A stretch of DNA of 64,000 bases, from the NCBI GenBank assembly GCA_003339415.1, contig PDHQ01000017.1, forward strand, positions 8,877-72,876, written 5' to 3'. Every line of letters starts with the position of its first letter. Position 1 is the first letter of the stretch. Shown piece by piece: positions 54,574-64,000 of the stretch. The DNA is from Ophiocordyceps camponoti-saundersi (nom. inval.) (lineage: Eukaryota > Ascomycota > Sordariomycetes > Hypocreales > Ophiocordycipitaceae). Under the pieces are notes generated by a model that searched no databases, had not been told where the DNA came from, and saw only the letters and a program-made list of their open reading frames with translations. The translations under genes and the position numbers were made by a program.

Positions 54574-57500
54574 TTACGGCATCGTCTGCTCGTTGGTAGT
54601 AGCCCAATGGGCGTCAAACTCTAGAGAAAAAGGAAGAAGAAAAACAAAAAGCGTCAATAAGCAATTCTTTCTCTCTCTCTCCCATCAATCGCTCAAGGGG
54701 TAGCGTTCGTGTGTGTGTTTGTTCGTCTTTTCAACGCTGAGCGAAGAGGAGTCTTACCGATGAGCCTCGTCTTCGGAGCGGGCGAGGAAGCGGCCGATTC
54801 CGGCTCTTCGACGATGGGCTGCGGAACAGTGTCGTTGTAGTTGTAGTTGTAGTTGTAATTGTTGTCGTTGTGGTGACTGTTGTGTGAGATGGCAGCCGAT
54901 TCCGCGGCTGCGTCCCCGTAGGAGTTGGCAAAGGTCTTCATGCCTGATGCGAAGAAGCGGCTCGGCTTGTAGTACGGGTTGGTGGAAGAGGTCGAGCCGT
55001 TGCTGCTGTCATTTTTGGAGATGTTACTCCTATGGCGATTCGGTCTACCTGATGAGGAGCCGTGACCTCGAGAGGCAGGAGAGCTAGAGTCGGTGCCATA
55101 ATCTCTTGGTCGTCGGAAGCCTCTAGCAGCCCATGAATCAGTAGCAGCAGTAGCAGCAGCAGTAGCAGAAGCAGCCACATCCTCCGGAGATGACGACGCC
55201 GAACGTCTGCGCTCATTGCCGCGACGCCACTGAGCGTCCATATCGGCGCGGGAGAAAGCAAAGGCGCCACGGGAAGAGCGGTTCGACGGCACGTCGTCGA
55301 AAATGTCGGCACTGTCACTGCGAAAGCTCGCAAACATTCCGCTGACATCAGGAGGAAATCCTTCTGCCACGGGAGATACTTCGTCATCGTGATAATCAAA
55401 CGGGTCGCGTGGTGGTCCGGGACGGTTCCGAGGCGATGCCCAGCCAGTAGCGAATGATTCGAAACTCTTGCCAAAGGCGCCTGTAAAGCGCCTGGCAGTA
55501 GACCGAGGAGGCCTCGGACCGCTTTCAGTAGAGCCTCCCCACGAGCGCTGTTTGTCCAGGCTGGGGCTGCGGCTTAGGGGAGGGGAACTGTCGTCCGCGT
55601 CCCGGAATATCGACACAGGCCTGGTGCTCTTGCCGAAGAAATGGCTGCCTGAGTTGCGGCGGCTTCCAGTCGACCTCTCTCCACGCCGGAGGTCCTGGTC
55701 CATCCCATCTCGGGATTGCGTGTTGAAGCGCCGGCTGTCGTCGACGGATCCAAACTTGACAGTTTTCCTGTGAGAATAGCAGGCATCAGCTTTGCTCGGG
55801 CGGTCACTCCAAGTTCCGCGAACATCGGACACTGAAGCGGCTCTGCGGTGGCTTGCGTGCTGCGGGCTTGCCCGGGGTCTCTGGCTTGCAACTGACGAGT
55901 CTACTGGCCCGAGGTCTTCCACGTACGGCTGGCGATAGACGCACTTTTCGGACTTGGTGCGGATGTGACCCTTTCGATCGTCGTCCTGGAAAGTTGCGCG
56001 ACGCTGAGCGCGACGCTGGGCCGATTCACAAGTTCGTTCGGAGCCGAAGGACGACAACTCGGGCTCGGGGTGCAGCTCCTCAATAGGTTTCAGCGTCGAC
56101 GGCCTCTTAGCTCTCCGACGTTGATTCCGGGTCAACTTCTTTCTCTTGGGGGCTTCTTCAGAAGACACTCCCTGGCAGGAAGTCATGTCCTATTACATCG
56201 TCAGCAAGGTGCACTTTTCGTTTCCCGAGTTCGCAGGGCGTCTTACCGAGCTCACGACGGATACGTCGACCATACTTTCCGTCTCTCGAACTCCCTGCTG
56301 GCATTTGCCGCAGTAGTTGGCGAGCAAGGGCCCCTCGACCACGGCCGCGTGTTTGCGCTGGAAGGCCTTGGACCTGACGACACCGCAGCCGAAGCAGAAG
56401 TGATGTCGGTCGAGGACTACGCCGCGCTCAATCTTGCTGTCCTTGCAAGGGCTGCAGTAGTTCGAGAGAGGCTTGGCGCACTTTTCGAGAGGATGGTTCT
56501 CGTGGAACTTGCGGGATCGAACCTCGCCGCAGCCGGAACATAGATGGTGGCGAATCTGCCTTCCGGGGCTTTCGTCCCTCGTTCGGATTTGAACTGTTTC
56601 CTGCTTCGCCTCGGCCCTTTTTTCTGGCTCAGGGTTCTCGATCGAGGGAGCAATCGCCTGCTCAACGGGCTGAGAGCTGGTCGCGTGTGGTGAGCTTTTC
56701 GCTGCAGCCGTGGTGGGAGCTGACTGTCCAGTTGCGAAATTGAGCGCCTTGTTTAGGCTATTCTGCAAATCTTTCAGTTCATGCTGAAGACCTTGGTCAT
56801 TAGGGTTGCACGAGAGCTTCGTTTTGGCTTGATCGATGTCGTGCTGGATTCGCTGCAAATCAACAAGAGTAGGCTGCTGAGCTGAAGCCCGCGTCTTCTC
56901 AGGAGTAGGTTCGCGACAGTTGAGACTATTCTGCCCCCAGACAGCATCAGGAGCACCTGGCGGGCAAGGCGCCGTATTCTGACAAGTAGGAAAGTAATAA
57001 ACACATCGTTCACCGGCCGTGTCCGGGAAATTAGACAGTTGAGACTGATAAGGAAAAGGTTGCATGGGATAGGACGGCTGGAAAGCTGGCTGAGCAACTT
57101 GGGGATAGAACAGAGGATTGTAATGAGCGCTCGTCGAGCCAGGCAAGTATCTTGGGATAGCTTCGTCCGACGAAGAGTCTGTTTCGTCCGATGAATCGTA
57201 GTCCGATGAATCGTAGTCTGATGAATCGTAGTCCGATGAATCGTAGTCTGACGAATCGTAGTCCGATGAATCGTAGTCCGATGAAGAGTTCGATGAAGAG
57301 TCCGACGAAGAGTCTGTGAGGACAGCACGAGCTTTTCTCTGACTGTGTCTTGATGGCGAAGCTTTGATTCGCGGTTTGTCGTCGTCTGACTTTGCTTTGG
57401 TCCGAGGTTTCGCTTTTGCCTGAGGCTTCGCTTTTGCCTGAGGCTTCGCTTTGGCTCGAGGCTTCGCTTTCGTCCGAGATGAAGTTGCTTCAGAAAGCTC

Positions 57501-58016
57501 CTTGTGGTTGCCAGATGGGACTTTGGCTCGGACCAAAGGAGTCTTGGCCTTTTTGCAGGGCTCCTTTTTGCAGGGCTCGTTTCTGCCAGGCTCCTTTTTG
57601 CAAGGCTCTTTGTTGGAAGGCTTCTTTGTGCAAGGCTGCTTCAGGCAGGACTTCTTCGCGCAAGGCTCCTTGTTGGAGGGCTTCTTTATGCAGGGCTCCT
57701 TCAAGCAGGGCTCCTTCTTGCAAGGCTCCTTCTTGCACGGGATCGTTTTCGAAGGCGTACGGCTATGCTTCGCCTCAGACCGACAAACTCGAACCTGCAC
57801 CGTAGTCTCGCTCGAATCCTCTTCCTCGTCCGAGCTCGGCTTGACCTGAACCTGGAGTCTCCTCCTCGAGGGGGTTCGCACAACAGCAGGCTTCGAGTTG
57901 AGGGCCGCGAGCCTCCGTTCTTCCTTGCGCTTCAGATCCTGATACGTCGGTATATTGAAGAGAGCGCCCAGCAGGTTGAGGCTGGGTTTTCGACGGGCTT
58001 TGGTGCCTATTCCCAT
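54574..58016 (-). CDS. Unrecognised protein: Cys-Lys-Glu-Pro repeats, DYDSS repeats, doubled zinc module
   Basis: Three exons, 56247-58016, 54758-56189 and 54574-54620, give 1082 aa. Introns are 57 nt (GTAAGA, GCTGAC branch, ATAG) and 137 nt (GTAAGA, CTCTAG). The last exon supplies FDAHWATTNEQTMP. The order of regions is: basic head (MGIGTKARRKPSLNLLGALF); residues about 92-159 with pentad-like repeats (EPCKKEPCKKEPC, KKPSNKEPC); AKAKPQAKAKP repeats; Ser/Asp tract with six or seven SSDYD units (about 240-275); and a Pro/Tyr/Gln segment. Near 485-572 are two copies of a four-Cys module (HHLCSGCGEVRSRKF...NYCSPC and HHFCFGCGVVRSKAF...NYCGKC). The second half is Ser/Arg-rich and ends with TRLIEFDAHW. 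I do not know the family. The zinc modules suggest nucleic-acid or protein binding. The intron at 56190 could instead separate two genes, but phase and branch point fit one. Confidence 0.72.
57187..57295 (-). repeat. 15-bp tandem repeat encoding DYDSS
   Basis: About seven units of GTAGTCCGATGAATC (plus-strand form) with a few synonymous differences (TCCGATG, TCTGATG, TCTGACG), inside the Cys-repeat gene. The amino-acid repeat is perfectly kept while third bases vary, which suggests selection on the protein. Confidence 0.85.
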
Positions 58017-58884
58017 GGCGCTCAAGACATGGAGAGAGGCAGGGGACGAGAGAGCCAAGTGCGAGTGGGAAAGGAGATGGAGAGGCAGAAAGGCAGAGAG
58101 GTAGAGAGAGGTAGAGATCGATGAGCGATGAGCTGATCTTGATAGCGACAAGAAAACGGGGTTGGAAGGGAAGTGGGAAGAGCTGGAAGAGAGAGAGAGA
58201 TGAAGGAGGGTTTTTTTTTTGGGGAGGGGGAGGTGGAAGGGAAGGAAGTCCAACTGTAGGTGGGCGGTAGGCGAGGTGATGGATAAGGTGGTGGGTAGTA
58301 GGTTGGCAGCCGGCTGGCAGCTGGCAGCCCGTTTCCCTCAAGGCCTCCAGCACCCCCTGTAAACGCACCTACGCGGGCTGTGGATATCAAAGAAGGCTCT
58401 GAAAGAGCATGGGTGAGAGACTTGAGTTATACCAGAGCTAGGGGGCTTAGGGACGAGGCTATACAACAGGGATTCCAGCAGGATCACACCTACAAGCCAT
58501 GAAAGCCTCGACAAACATCACTGATTCTACCATTCGTCACAGCTTGCCACGGGGAAGCACTCATATAGGTAGGCGCTCACTGACAGGCCTCACCTTTCAC
58601 ACCTACACAACGACGTTCATACATGCCTACTACTACACTCGGATACCAGACCTCATCTGCTGTCGAAAGTCTCTTGTAGGTTCCATCTATGCTGCGCACA
58701 TACAATTCAAAGACCTGCTTGGAGCTGGCTGGCTATCTTTCCCGTCTCCCTCCATGCCAGCCCCCTTCAGATCCGTTCGCCTCGAGAGATAGCCTCCTTG
58801 CCATGCTCCAAATCATACACGTATCCCAGACGCCCTCGTCTATATTCCACGGCCCCATTTTGAAAATCAACTTCCCTTCATCCC
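58017..58884. other. Intergenic region, Cys-repeat gene promoter / STT3 3' region
   Basis: 868 bp between two minus-strand genes. GA-rich at 58030-58110 and 58180-58205 with a T run at 58211-58220. No supported coding region. Confidence 0.5.
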
Positions 58885-61388
58885 TCACGGGTCACGAAGC
58901 ACAGGCCGTCCTTTCTTCGGCTTCTTTCGCTTTTCTCCACGGTCGAATGCGGCCGCAGAAGCGTGATCACGCCCGAGAATATCCAGATCCTTGACCTTGT
59001 AGATGCGGATAATCCAGTTCTCACTGGTAAACGCTTCCTCCACCGTGTCGAGGACGGGCCCTTGGTCAGGCATCCGAGCACCACGCACGCGATCGACAGC
59101 CTGTCCAGGTGGAAACAGCGTGTGGTAGTTGTAGTAGCACATTTTGTACCTGTCCAACATGTCAGCCTATCATCCTTGTTCGTTCCCCAGGTTGAACTCA
59201 CATCAAACTGTTCTTCATCGCCTCCGTCGCCTCAGCGTCGACGCGATACTCGCCGCGAGACGTAAAGAAATCTCGCTCCTTGACCTCGTCCGGCCAGATG
59301 CCCTCGGCGATACGCACCATCCAGAGGAACTTGTTGATGTCATCTCCGGAGTAGCCGAGCAAGCCGCCAAAGACCACGAGAACGTAGTCCACCTCGTGCT
59401 GTCGCATGATTTCATAGCTAACCTCCTCTCGTGAGCTCATTGCCTTGCCTACCATGGCGATGTGCGTGTTGTTCCACGTATTGTTGTCCACGAGCGTCGG
59501 CCGGTCAGCCATGCCACCAATCTGGTAACCGTAGTCCCACCACGACATGATCTTCGCGTCCTCCTTGGTGTTCTGGCGCAGCCACTGGTAAGCCTCCCGG
59601 TAGTCGTCGATGATGTGCTGCGTCCCGTCCGGCATCCGGCTGGCGAGCACCACAGAGGGCGAAGAGTAGGCGTTGGATGTGACCCAAGTGCAGTGGCTGA
59701 CGAACATGAGAAGGTAGACCACGACGCTTATCAGCACCACCACCTGGGAGACGGTGCTGTAGATTCCAATCAACGGTTTCTGGGTACCACGCAGACCAGA
59801 GTTCTTGACGTTCTTCTTCGCCGCTGCCTCAGGGGGATTCTGTGTTTCGTCGACTTCCTCCACCTTGGGGCGGATATAGGTATCGATGAGCTGCGACATG
59901 GCGATGGCGCCTGTAACACACACAATCGGCGTCAGCGTAAGCATGAGACGAACCATGACGCCTGCGAAATAGCTGCCAAAGAGGCTGTAGACAATAACGA
60001 AAACGTGCTCATCCCGGAGGTCCTGGAAGCACAAGTAGACGCCAGCTGGGAACAACCAAATCAGCATATTCAGGTCAAAGAAGAAGGCAGGCCAGGCCGG
60101 TGGCTGATGCTCTGACACGGAGGCGATGATGGGAATGTGTATCTTGGCGTAACCCGTGTCCCAGAGAGAGTAGAAACGGCCGCTCCAAGGAGCAATGTAT
60201 CCCAGAGAAGTCATAGCCACGAGGCCCAGCAAACCGATACCAAACGTGGCAACAAGTACTGTGACGAGGAAAGTTTGAAACTGTCGGCCAGGGATGGCAG
60301 CTTTCACGTAGTCAAGGAACGCAATGAGTTGAAGGAAGCCGAAGATGCCTAGCGAGGCGAGGTTAGCAAGGACGAACCACCCTTCCACGCGTGGCATCGT
60401 ACCCAAGGCCGGCATGTGCTCGCTCGTCTTGACCGGCAGGAAACCAACGAAGGGTATCTGCATGCTGGCTATGGTGCCCAGGCAATACCACGTGCAGTAA
60501 CTGACGTAAAGTCGGGGGCTGTATCTTCCCATGCAGATGAGGACAAAGGCATGCAGCGGCAGAAGGCAAGTGATGAAGGCATATCCACCCCACGACGCCA
60601 CCATGTAACCGTAAGACAGAGCGCAGAAGACACTGTAGAGCATGGAACCCAGTTTGAGGGCCTTGATCCAAAGATAGAAAGTGAAGACGAGGAGGAAAAT
60701 GGCAATGGCTTCGTTGTCGTAACTGCCCGCCACCGACCTGGAAATGTAGCCGGGGGCGATTCCCATGAAAATGGCCGCCAAAAGGCCAGCCGTGGGCAAG
60801 GTTGTTAGCTCATTGGTCAGAAGGTAGGCCGCAAGCGTCGTCAGACCCGAAAAGGCCGGCGCGAGAAGAACGCAGACGTTTCGAATATCGACGGGGATGC
60901 CGATGGCACGAAGTGAATGATAGATGATTCCGCTCGTCACCATCAGGCCAGGATACAGGGTGCCACCAGTAACGCGTCCGAGTGGATGCCAGGTACGGTC
61001 GTCGAACCAGTCCCAGAATTTGTAGAATCCATTTTCGACAAGGTATTTGGTTGCTCGGAAATTGAACCACGGGTCGACTGCTTGCCGATTAGCGATGAAC
61101 GATGCACATGAGTCAAGCAGAGCATAAGGGACACGTACACTCGTGGATAATGCTCTCGAATCCTATGAGCCTCAGGTTAGCAAAGACAGCAAGACAGAAC
61201 CTCATCTCTCTTCTCCATCCCCCAGAGGAGAGCACTGAAACGCGTCACTTACGGATAACAGAGAATAGTCGGCTGGCGACCGCAGTAATGGCAATCAGAC
61301 AAAGAATGACGACTTCCAGAAGGGCCTGCGTTTTTTTAGAGTTGAGGCCCGCAGCGCGAGGCTCGACTTGATCCGTAGCGGAAGGCAT
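58885..61388 (-). CDS. STT3: Oligosaccharyltransferase catalytic subunit STT3
   Basis: Four exons, 61253-61388, 61139-61162, 59202-61077 and 58885-59149, give 766 aa. Intron 1 (90 nt) and intron 2 (61 nt) flank a 24-nt exon and restore FSVIRFESIIHEFDPWFNFR, which carries the conserved DPWFNFR loop. Intron 3 (52 nt) restores MKNSLMYKMCYYNYHTLFPP. About a dozen hydrophobic segments fill residues 20-480. The lumenal domain begins near 560 with WWDYG (566-570), followed by NTWNNTHIAMVGKAMSS, typical of STT3. Stt3 transfers the lipid-linked glycan to Asn-X-Ser/Thr sites in the ER lumen. A short basic tail (GEKRKKPKKGRP) ends the protein. Length is slightly above the yeast protein. It lies on the same strand as the subunit e gene, 616 bp downstream of it. 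Confidence 0.96.
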
Positions 61389-62004
61389 GATTGTGCCGAG
61401 CTGCTGATGATGATGAAGAAGCCCCAAGTTCAGGACAGCTTTGGAGTTGTGAGGTAAACGAGGTAAGCGATAAGATAGGCCGTGGAATAGGTACGTACCC
61501 CAAGCTCGCCGAATTAGGCGTCGATTTCGGGCAATTGGCACGTTTGACCGAAGCTTTGCCGCAGATTCGCACAGGCCAGCGAGAGATGCTATTGGAGAGA
61601 GGTGGTTGGTATGAGAGCCTGCTAGGCGAACTGCTACGTCTACATACATACATGATCCCGACGCGTGATTGGCGAGCTGGTAAGGGGCTTTGATGCCGTC
61701 ACCGTGGCCTGTCTGTGCTCACCACCGAGCATCGTCATCCCAATGTCCAATGAAGCCCCTGACCTGGTACCAATTAGCCGGCCTCCATCTAGGCAATTAA
61801 GTGTATTTTACACCTGCACGCTGGCGTCAACAGGCACCTAAGGAAAATGTCTATGCGGCAGCACTTCTCCCAGTCTCCTGGCTACACTCGGCCGTGGCCC
61901 GTCGCCAGACACTCGAGGCCATTGAGGTCCTCTGCCATGCAGATGCGCCTCCACGATGTGATGCGATTCGAGACCCCTTGCCAAAGCTATGTCGTATCCC
62001 CACC
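61389..62004. other. Intergenic region, STT3 promoter / subunit e 3' region
   Basis: 616 bp with no repeat of note. Plus-strand frames at 61391-61693 and 61801-62199 are chance openings or antisense to the subunit e gene. I see no other gene. Confidence 0.5.
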
Positions 62005-62397
62005 TTATGGGTTCTCCTTGGCCACCTTGAGCAGCAGCTTTTCCAGGTCGAACCTGGGGTCTTGAACGTCTGTGATGACTGCAACAAAGCCAATGTCAGA
62101 CCCGAAGAGAGGATGAGGCGCAGAGACGGAAGAATCGTACCATCATCTGAAGACACCGGCTGTGGGCTCTTTTGCCGGGCGAATTCGGCCTTGGCCTGAT
62201 CTATCAGCTTCTGCTTATGCTCGTAGTCGTGTTTCTCGTGCTCGGCTCTTTGAGTTGCTCTTATTGTCCGTTGATGGGAGAAGCCATAGAAGACGCCCAC
62301 CGCAAGGGCGGACCACCGGAGGACCTGAAATAAGTTCAGCGAGCTGAGGCTCCTTTTCGTTGGGAGAAGCACCGACGTTAACTCCCGTCGACGACAT
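62005..62397 (-). CDS. TIM11: Mitochondrial ATP synthase subunit e
   Basis: Three exons, 62377-62397, 62141-62324 and 62005-62060, give 86 aa, normal for subunit e (yeast Atp21/Tim11). Intron 1 (52 nt) joins MSSTGVN to VLRWSALAVGVFYGFSHQ. Intron 2 (80 nt) joins PVSSDD to PRFDLEKLLLKVAKENP. A single hydrophobic segment (about 8-22) holds the GxxxG motif GVFYG (17-21), which in yeast mediates dimerisation of ATP synthase and shapes inner-membrane cristae. A charged coiled-coil-like helix (AEHEKHDYEHKQKLIDQAKA) follows. The gene is interrupted twice in under 400 bp. It is divergent from the dynein intermediate chain gene. Confidence 0.92.
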
Positions 62398-62961
62398 TGG
62401 CGGCGATCGCAAGGCGCACGACGAGGTCCAGAAAGCGATCCACGAGCGAGTACGGAGCTCGGCGGGCGTCAATGACCCGGTCGGAAGGGCTCGCGGAGGC
62501 TTTTGGCGAGAGGCCAAGGTTTTGCAGCGTTGGATGTTGCGCTGTGGGAAAAAAAGTTCCCAGCTGCCTCGGGTCCGACCTGGCTGTGCAAAGTACCTCT
62601 GCAGCATCTAGCGGGTGCAGCGGGTACCTGGTTTTTCCACTGCAAGGGGAGGCGCTGAGCTTTAGATGTCACGTGTTGAGGCGCGTCCCGGACGCTGTCA
62701 GTGGCTTGCGAACCGACCTCCCCCTTCTTCCCCTACCTCTGCCAAAGATATTGAGGACCCTTTTCGAGCTGCATTCCCTTCAACCCCTCTCGCGCTCCCC
62801 CTCTCACGCTTCCCTCTTCACGGCTTCCCTCTTCACGACTATCGGACTGCCCAGGCTGAAATCTACCTCTGCCAGCCTCGTTCTTGACTCGCGACTCCGG
62901 ATCAGACCCTGCGCTTCCTCCCATAGAGACTGTCCCGCCATGGGACTCTGGGACGGCTACC
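62398..62961. promoter_or_regulatory. Divergent promoter, ATP synthase e / dynein intermediate chain
   Basis: 564 bp between outward-facing starts. A TCACGTG element lies at 62669-62675. C-rich pyrimidine tracts precede the dynein start (62718-62830). No other gene is seen; the in-frame upstream Met positions of the dynein frame lack family similarity. Confidence 0.5.
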
Positions 62962-64000
62962 ATGCAACAACGTCGGGATGAAATCCTCGCGAAGAAGGCG
63001 AAGCTGGCTGAGCTGAAACGGCAGAGGGAGCTGAGGGCCACGTCGGCAGCAGGCCGTCACAGTTTAAGCGGATCAAGCGACGTCTGTCTCGCGTTCCCGC
63101 CCTTGGTTCCCTATCATCTTGCCGTCTGCTGACTTCGGATGCGTGTTTGCAGTTGGCTTCGCCGCCTCCCGGAAGAGCGGACAACCGGCGGGAGATCGAG
63201 TCTCTCATAAATAGTCTTGTGGGCGAAAGCAGGCCGGCCTCCACTACAACAGGCGGTGCCGCGTCGCCAGCCGCCCGAGGAAGCAGACCCAATAGCGTTC
63301 TGAGCGCTGGCGAACTTAGCAATGCCACCTCTGACCTGGCCGGTCACCTAAACGGGCTTGTCCTTCCTACGCCCCAGATTTGCCTGAGCACGGTGCCATT
63401 GACGACCGTCTACGAGTGCCCCCCTTCGCCTGTCAAGGAGATCTTTTCCTATAGCAAGGGCGTTCAGACGACAGATGAATGGGGCTCCCCTACAAAACCG
63501 AGATCGTTGTCGATTTCCTCCGACACAGATGACTTGGCCGGCGCTACCACCACACCAAACAAGAGGCAGAGCCGACGAGAGCGTGACCGCGAGGAGGAGC
63601 TGCGGCAAAAGATCCGGGAGGAAGTCGAGGAAGAGCTGAAGGCCACCAAGAAGCTCCTCACCGATGGCCCCGCGCAGGCCCCGCCCCTGGCATCCGCCAA
63701 TTACCCGTCGAGGGAGCTCAGCGCCGAGGAACTGGAAGCCGTCACGCGGTCCGACGACTTTGTAGAGTTTCTTGAACAGTCGACCAAGGTCATAGAACGT
63801 GCCATTGACCAAGAAACCTACGACATCCTCACCGACTACGCCCTGCAAGGCAAGGACTTGGACGATGACGACGACGAAAGCGGCAACACAGGGGGCCGAG
63901 GCTCTCATCGGATAAAGGAAGTCGCCCAGTTCTTCGACGACCGCTGGTCCAAGAAGCGAATGGTCAGCAGCATCGAGTTCTCGCCCAAGTTTAGCGAGCT
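62962..64000 (+). CDS. Cytoplasmic dynein intermediate chain (5' part, runs off window)
   Basis: Exon 1 is 62962-63081 and exon 2 starts at 63153, open to the window end; the visible product is about 322 aa. Intron 1 (71 nt, GTCTGT donor, CTGAC branch, TGCAG) joins SGSSD to LASPPPGRADNRREIESLIN. The N-terminus MQQRRDEILAKKAKLAELKR is the basic coiled-coil helix that binds the dynactin p150 subunit. After a Ser/Thr-rich linker comes YSKGVQTTDEW, the light-chain (LC8/Tctex) binding region. A charged helix follows (RRERDREEELRQKIREEVEE), then ELSAEELEAVTRSDDFVEFL and RIKEVAQFFDDRWSKKRMVS, which lead into the WD40 part beyond the window. The protein links dynein to cargo and dynactin. The ATG at 62962 is chosen because it opens the conserved helix; an in-frame upstream Met exists at 62884. 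Confidence 0.9.

Noticed and set aside
56193..58253. Longer start (Met at 58253) for the Cys-repeat protein
   Set aside because: The extra 79 residues are Ser/Leu/His readings of GA/CT-rich leader; the Met at 58016 opens a basic, normal-looking N-terminus.

Overview
The window reads as nuclear DNA of a filamentous ascomycete (Pezizomycotina, probably Sordariomycetes; the order cannot be fixed by eye). Genes lie on both strands as single units and most are broken by short introns of about 50-140 nt with GTNNGT-like donors, CTGAC/CTAAC-like branch points and CAG/TAG acceptors. The proteins are typical fungal housekeeping ones (PRP16, PWP1, UTP23, STT3, CAF120, MTD1, a Rad53-like kinase, ATP synthase subunit e). 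Spaces between genes are full of simple repeats: CT, GA, GGTA and ATAC runs and homopolymer C and G. All exon boundaries below were assembled by hand from splice signals, reading-frame continuity and recognisable protein motifs. For every multi-exon gene the exon lengths sum to a multiple of three.

Layout. 0.9-10.6 kb: PWP1(-) and PRP16(+) divergent, a Hep59/C9orf78 splicing-related protein(+), and a C2H2/RING-like zinc protein(-). 10.6-14.1 kb is gene-empty and repeat-rich. 14.1-18.3 kb: a penta-EF-hand protein(-), a ChaC-like gamma-glutamylcyclotransferase(+) and an RRM protein(-). 19.9-24.6 kb: an unrecognised basic protein(+), a CitE/CLYBL-like lyase(-) and TVP23(+).

24.6-28.5 kb is an accessory block. 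It holds several families of tandem repeats and a complete gene for a small membrane-anchored protein that I do not recognise. 28.5-35.2 kb is again housekeeping: a DUF726/TMCO4-like alpha/beta hydrolase, UTP23 and PTC7, all on the minus strand. 35.2-40.9 kb is a second accessory block. It has a rearranged tandem array of modules from the same unrecognised gene, a decayed Fic/Fido-domain gene and a Ty3/gypsy integrase fragment.

40.9-64 kb: MTD1(+), CAF120(+), a Rad53/Chk2-like kinase(+), an unrecognised protein(-) with Cys-Lys-Glu-Pro repeats and a doubled zinc-binding module, STT3(-), ATP synthase subunit e(-), and the 5' part of a cytoplasmic dynein intermediate chain(+) running off the end.

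No operon-like logic is expected in such a genome. The visible links are shared promoter regions (PWP1/PRP16, the penta-EF-hand gene/ChaC, CLYBL/TVP23, subunit e/dynein chain) and CACGTG motifs upstream of several genes, with four in front of UTP23. The most novel material is the membrane-protein family present at both 26.4-27.2 kb and 36.0-37.8 kb.
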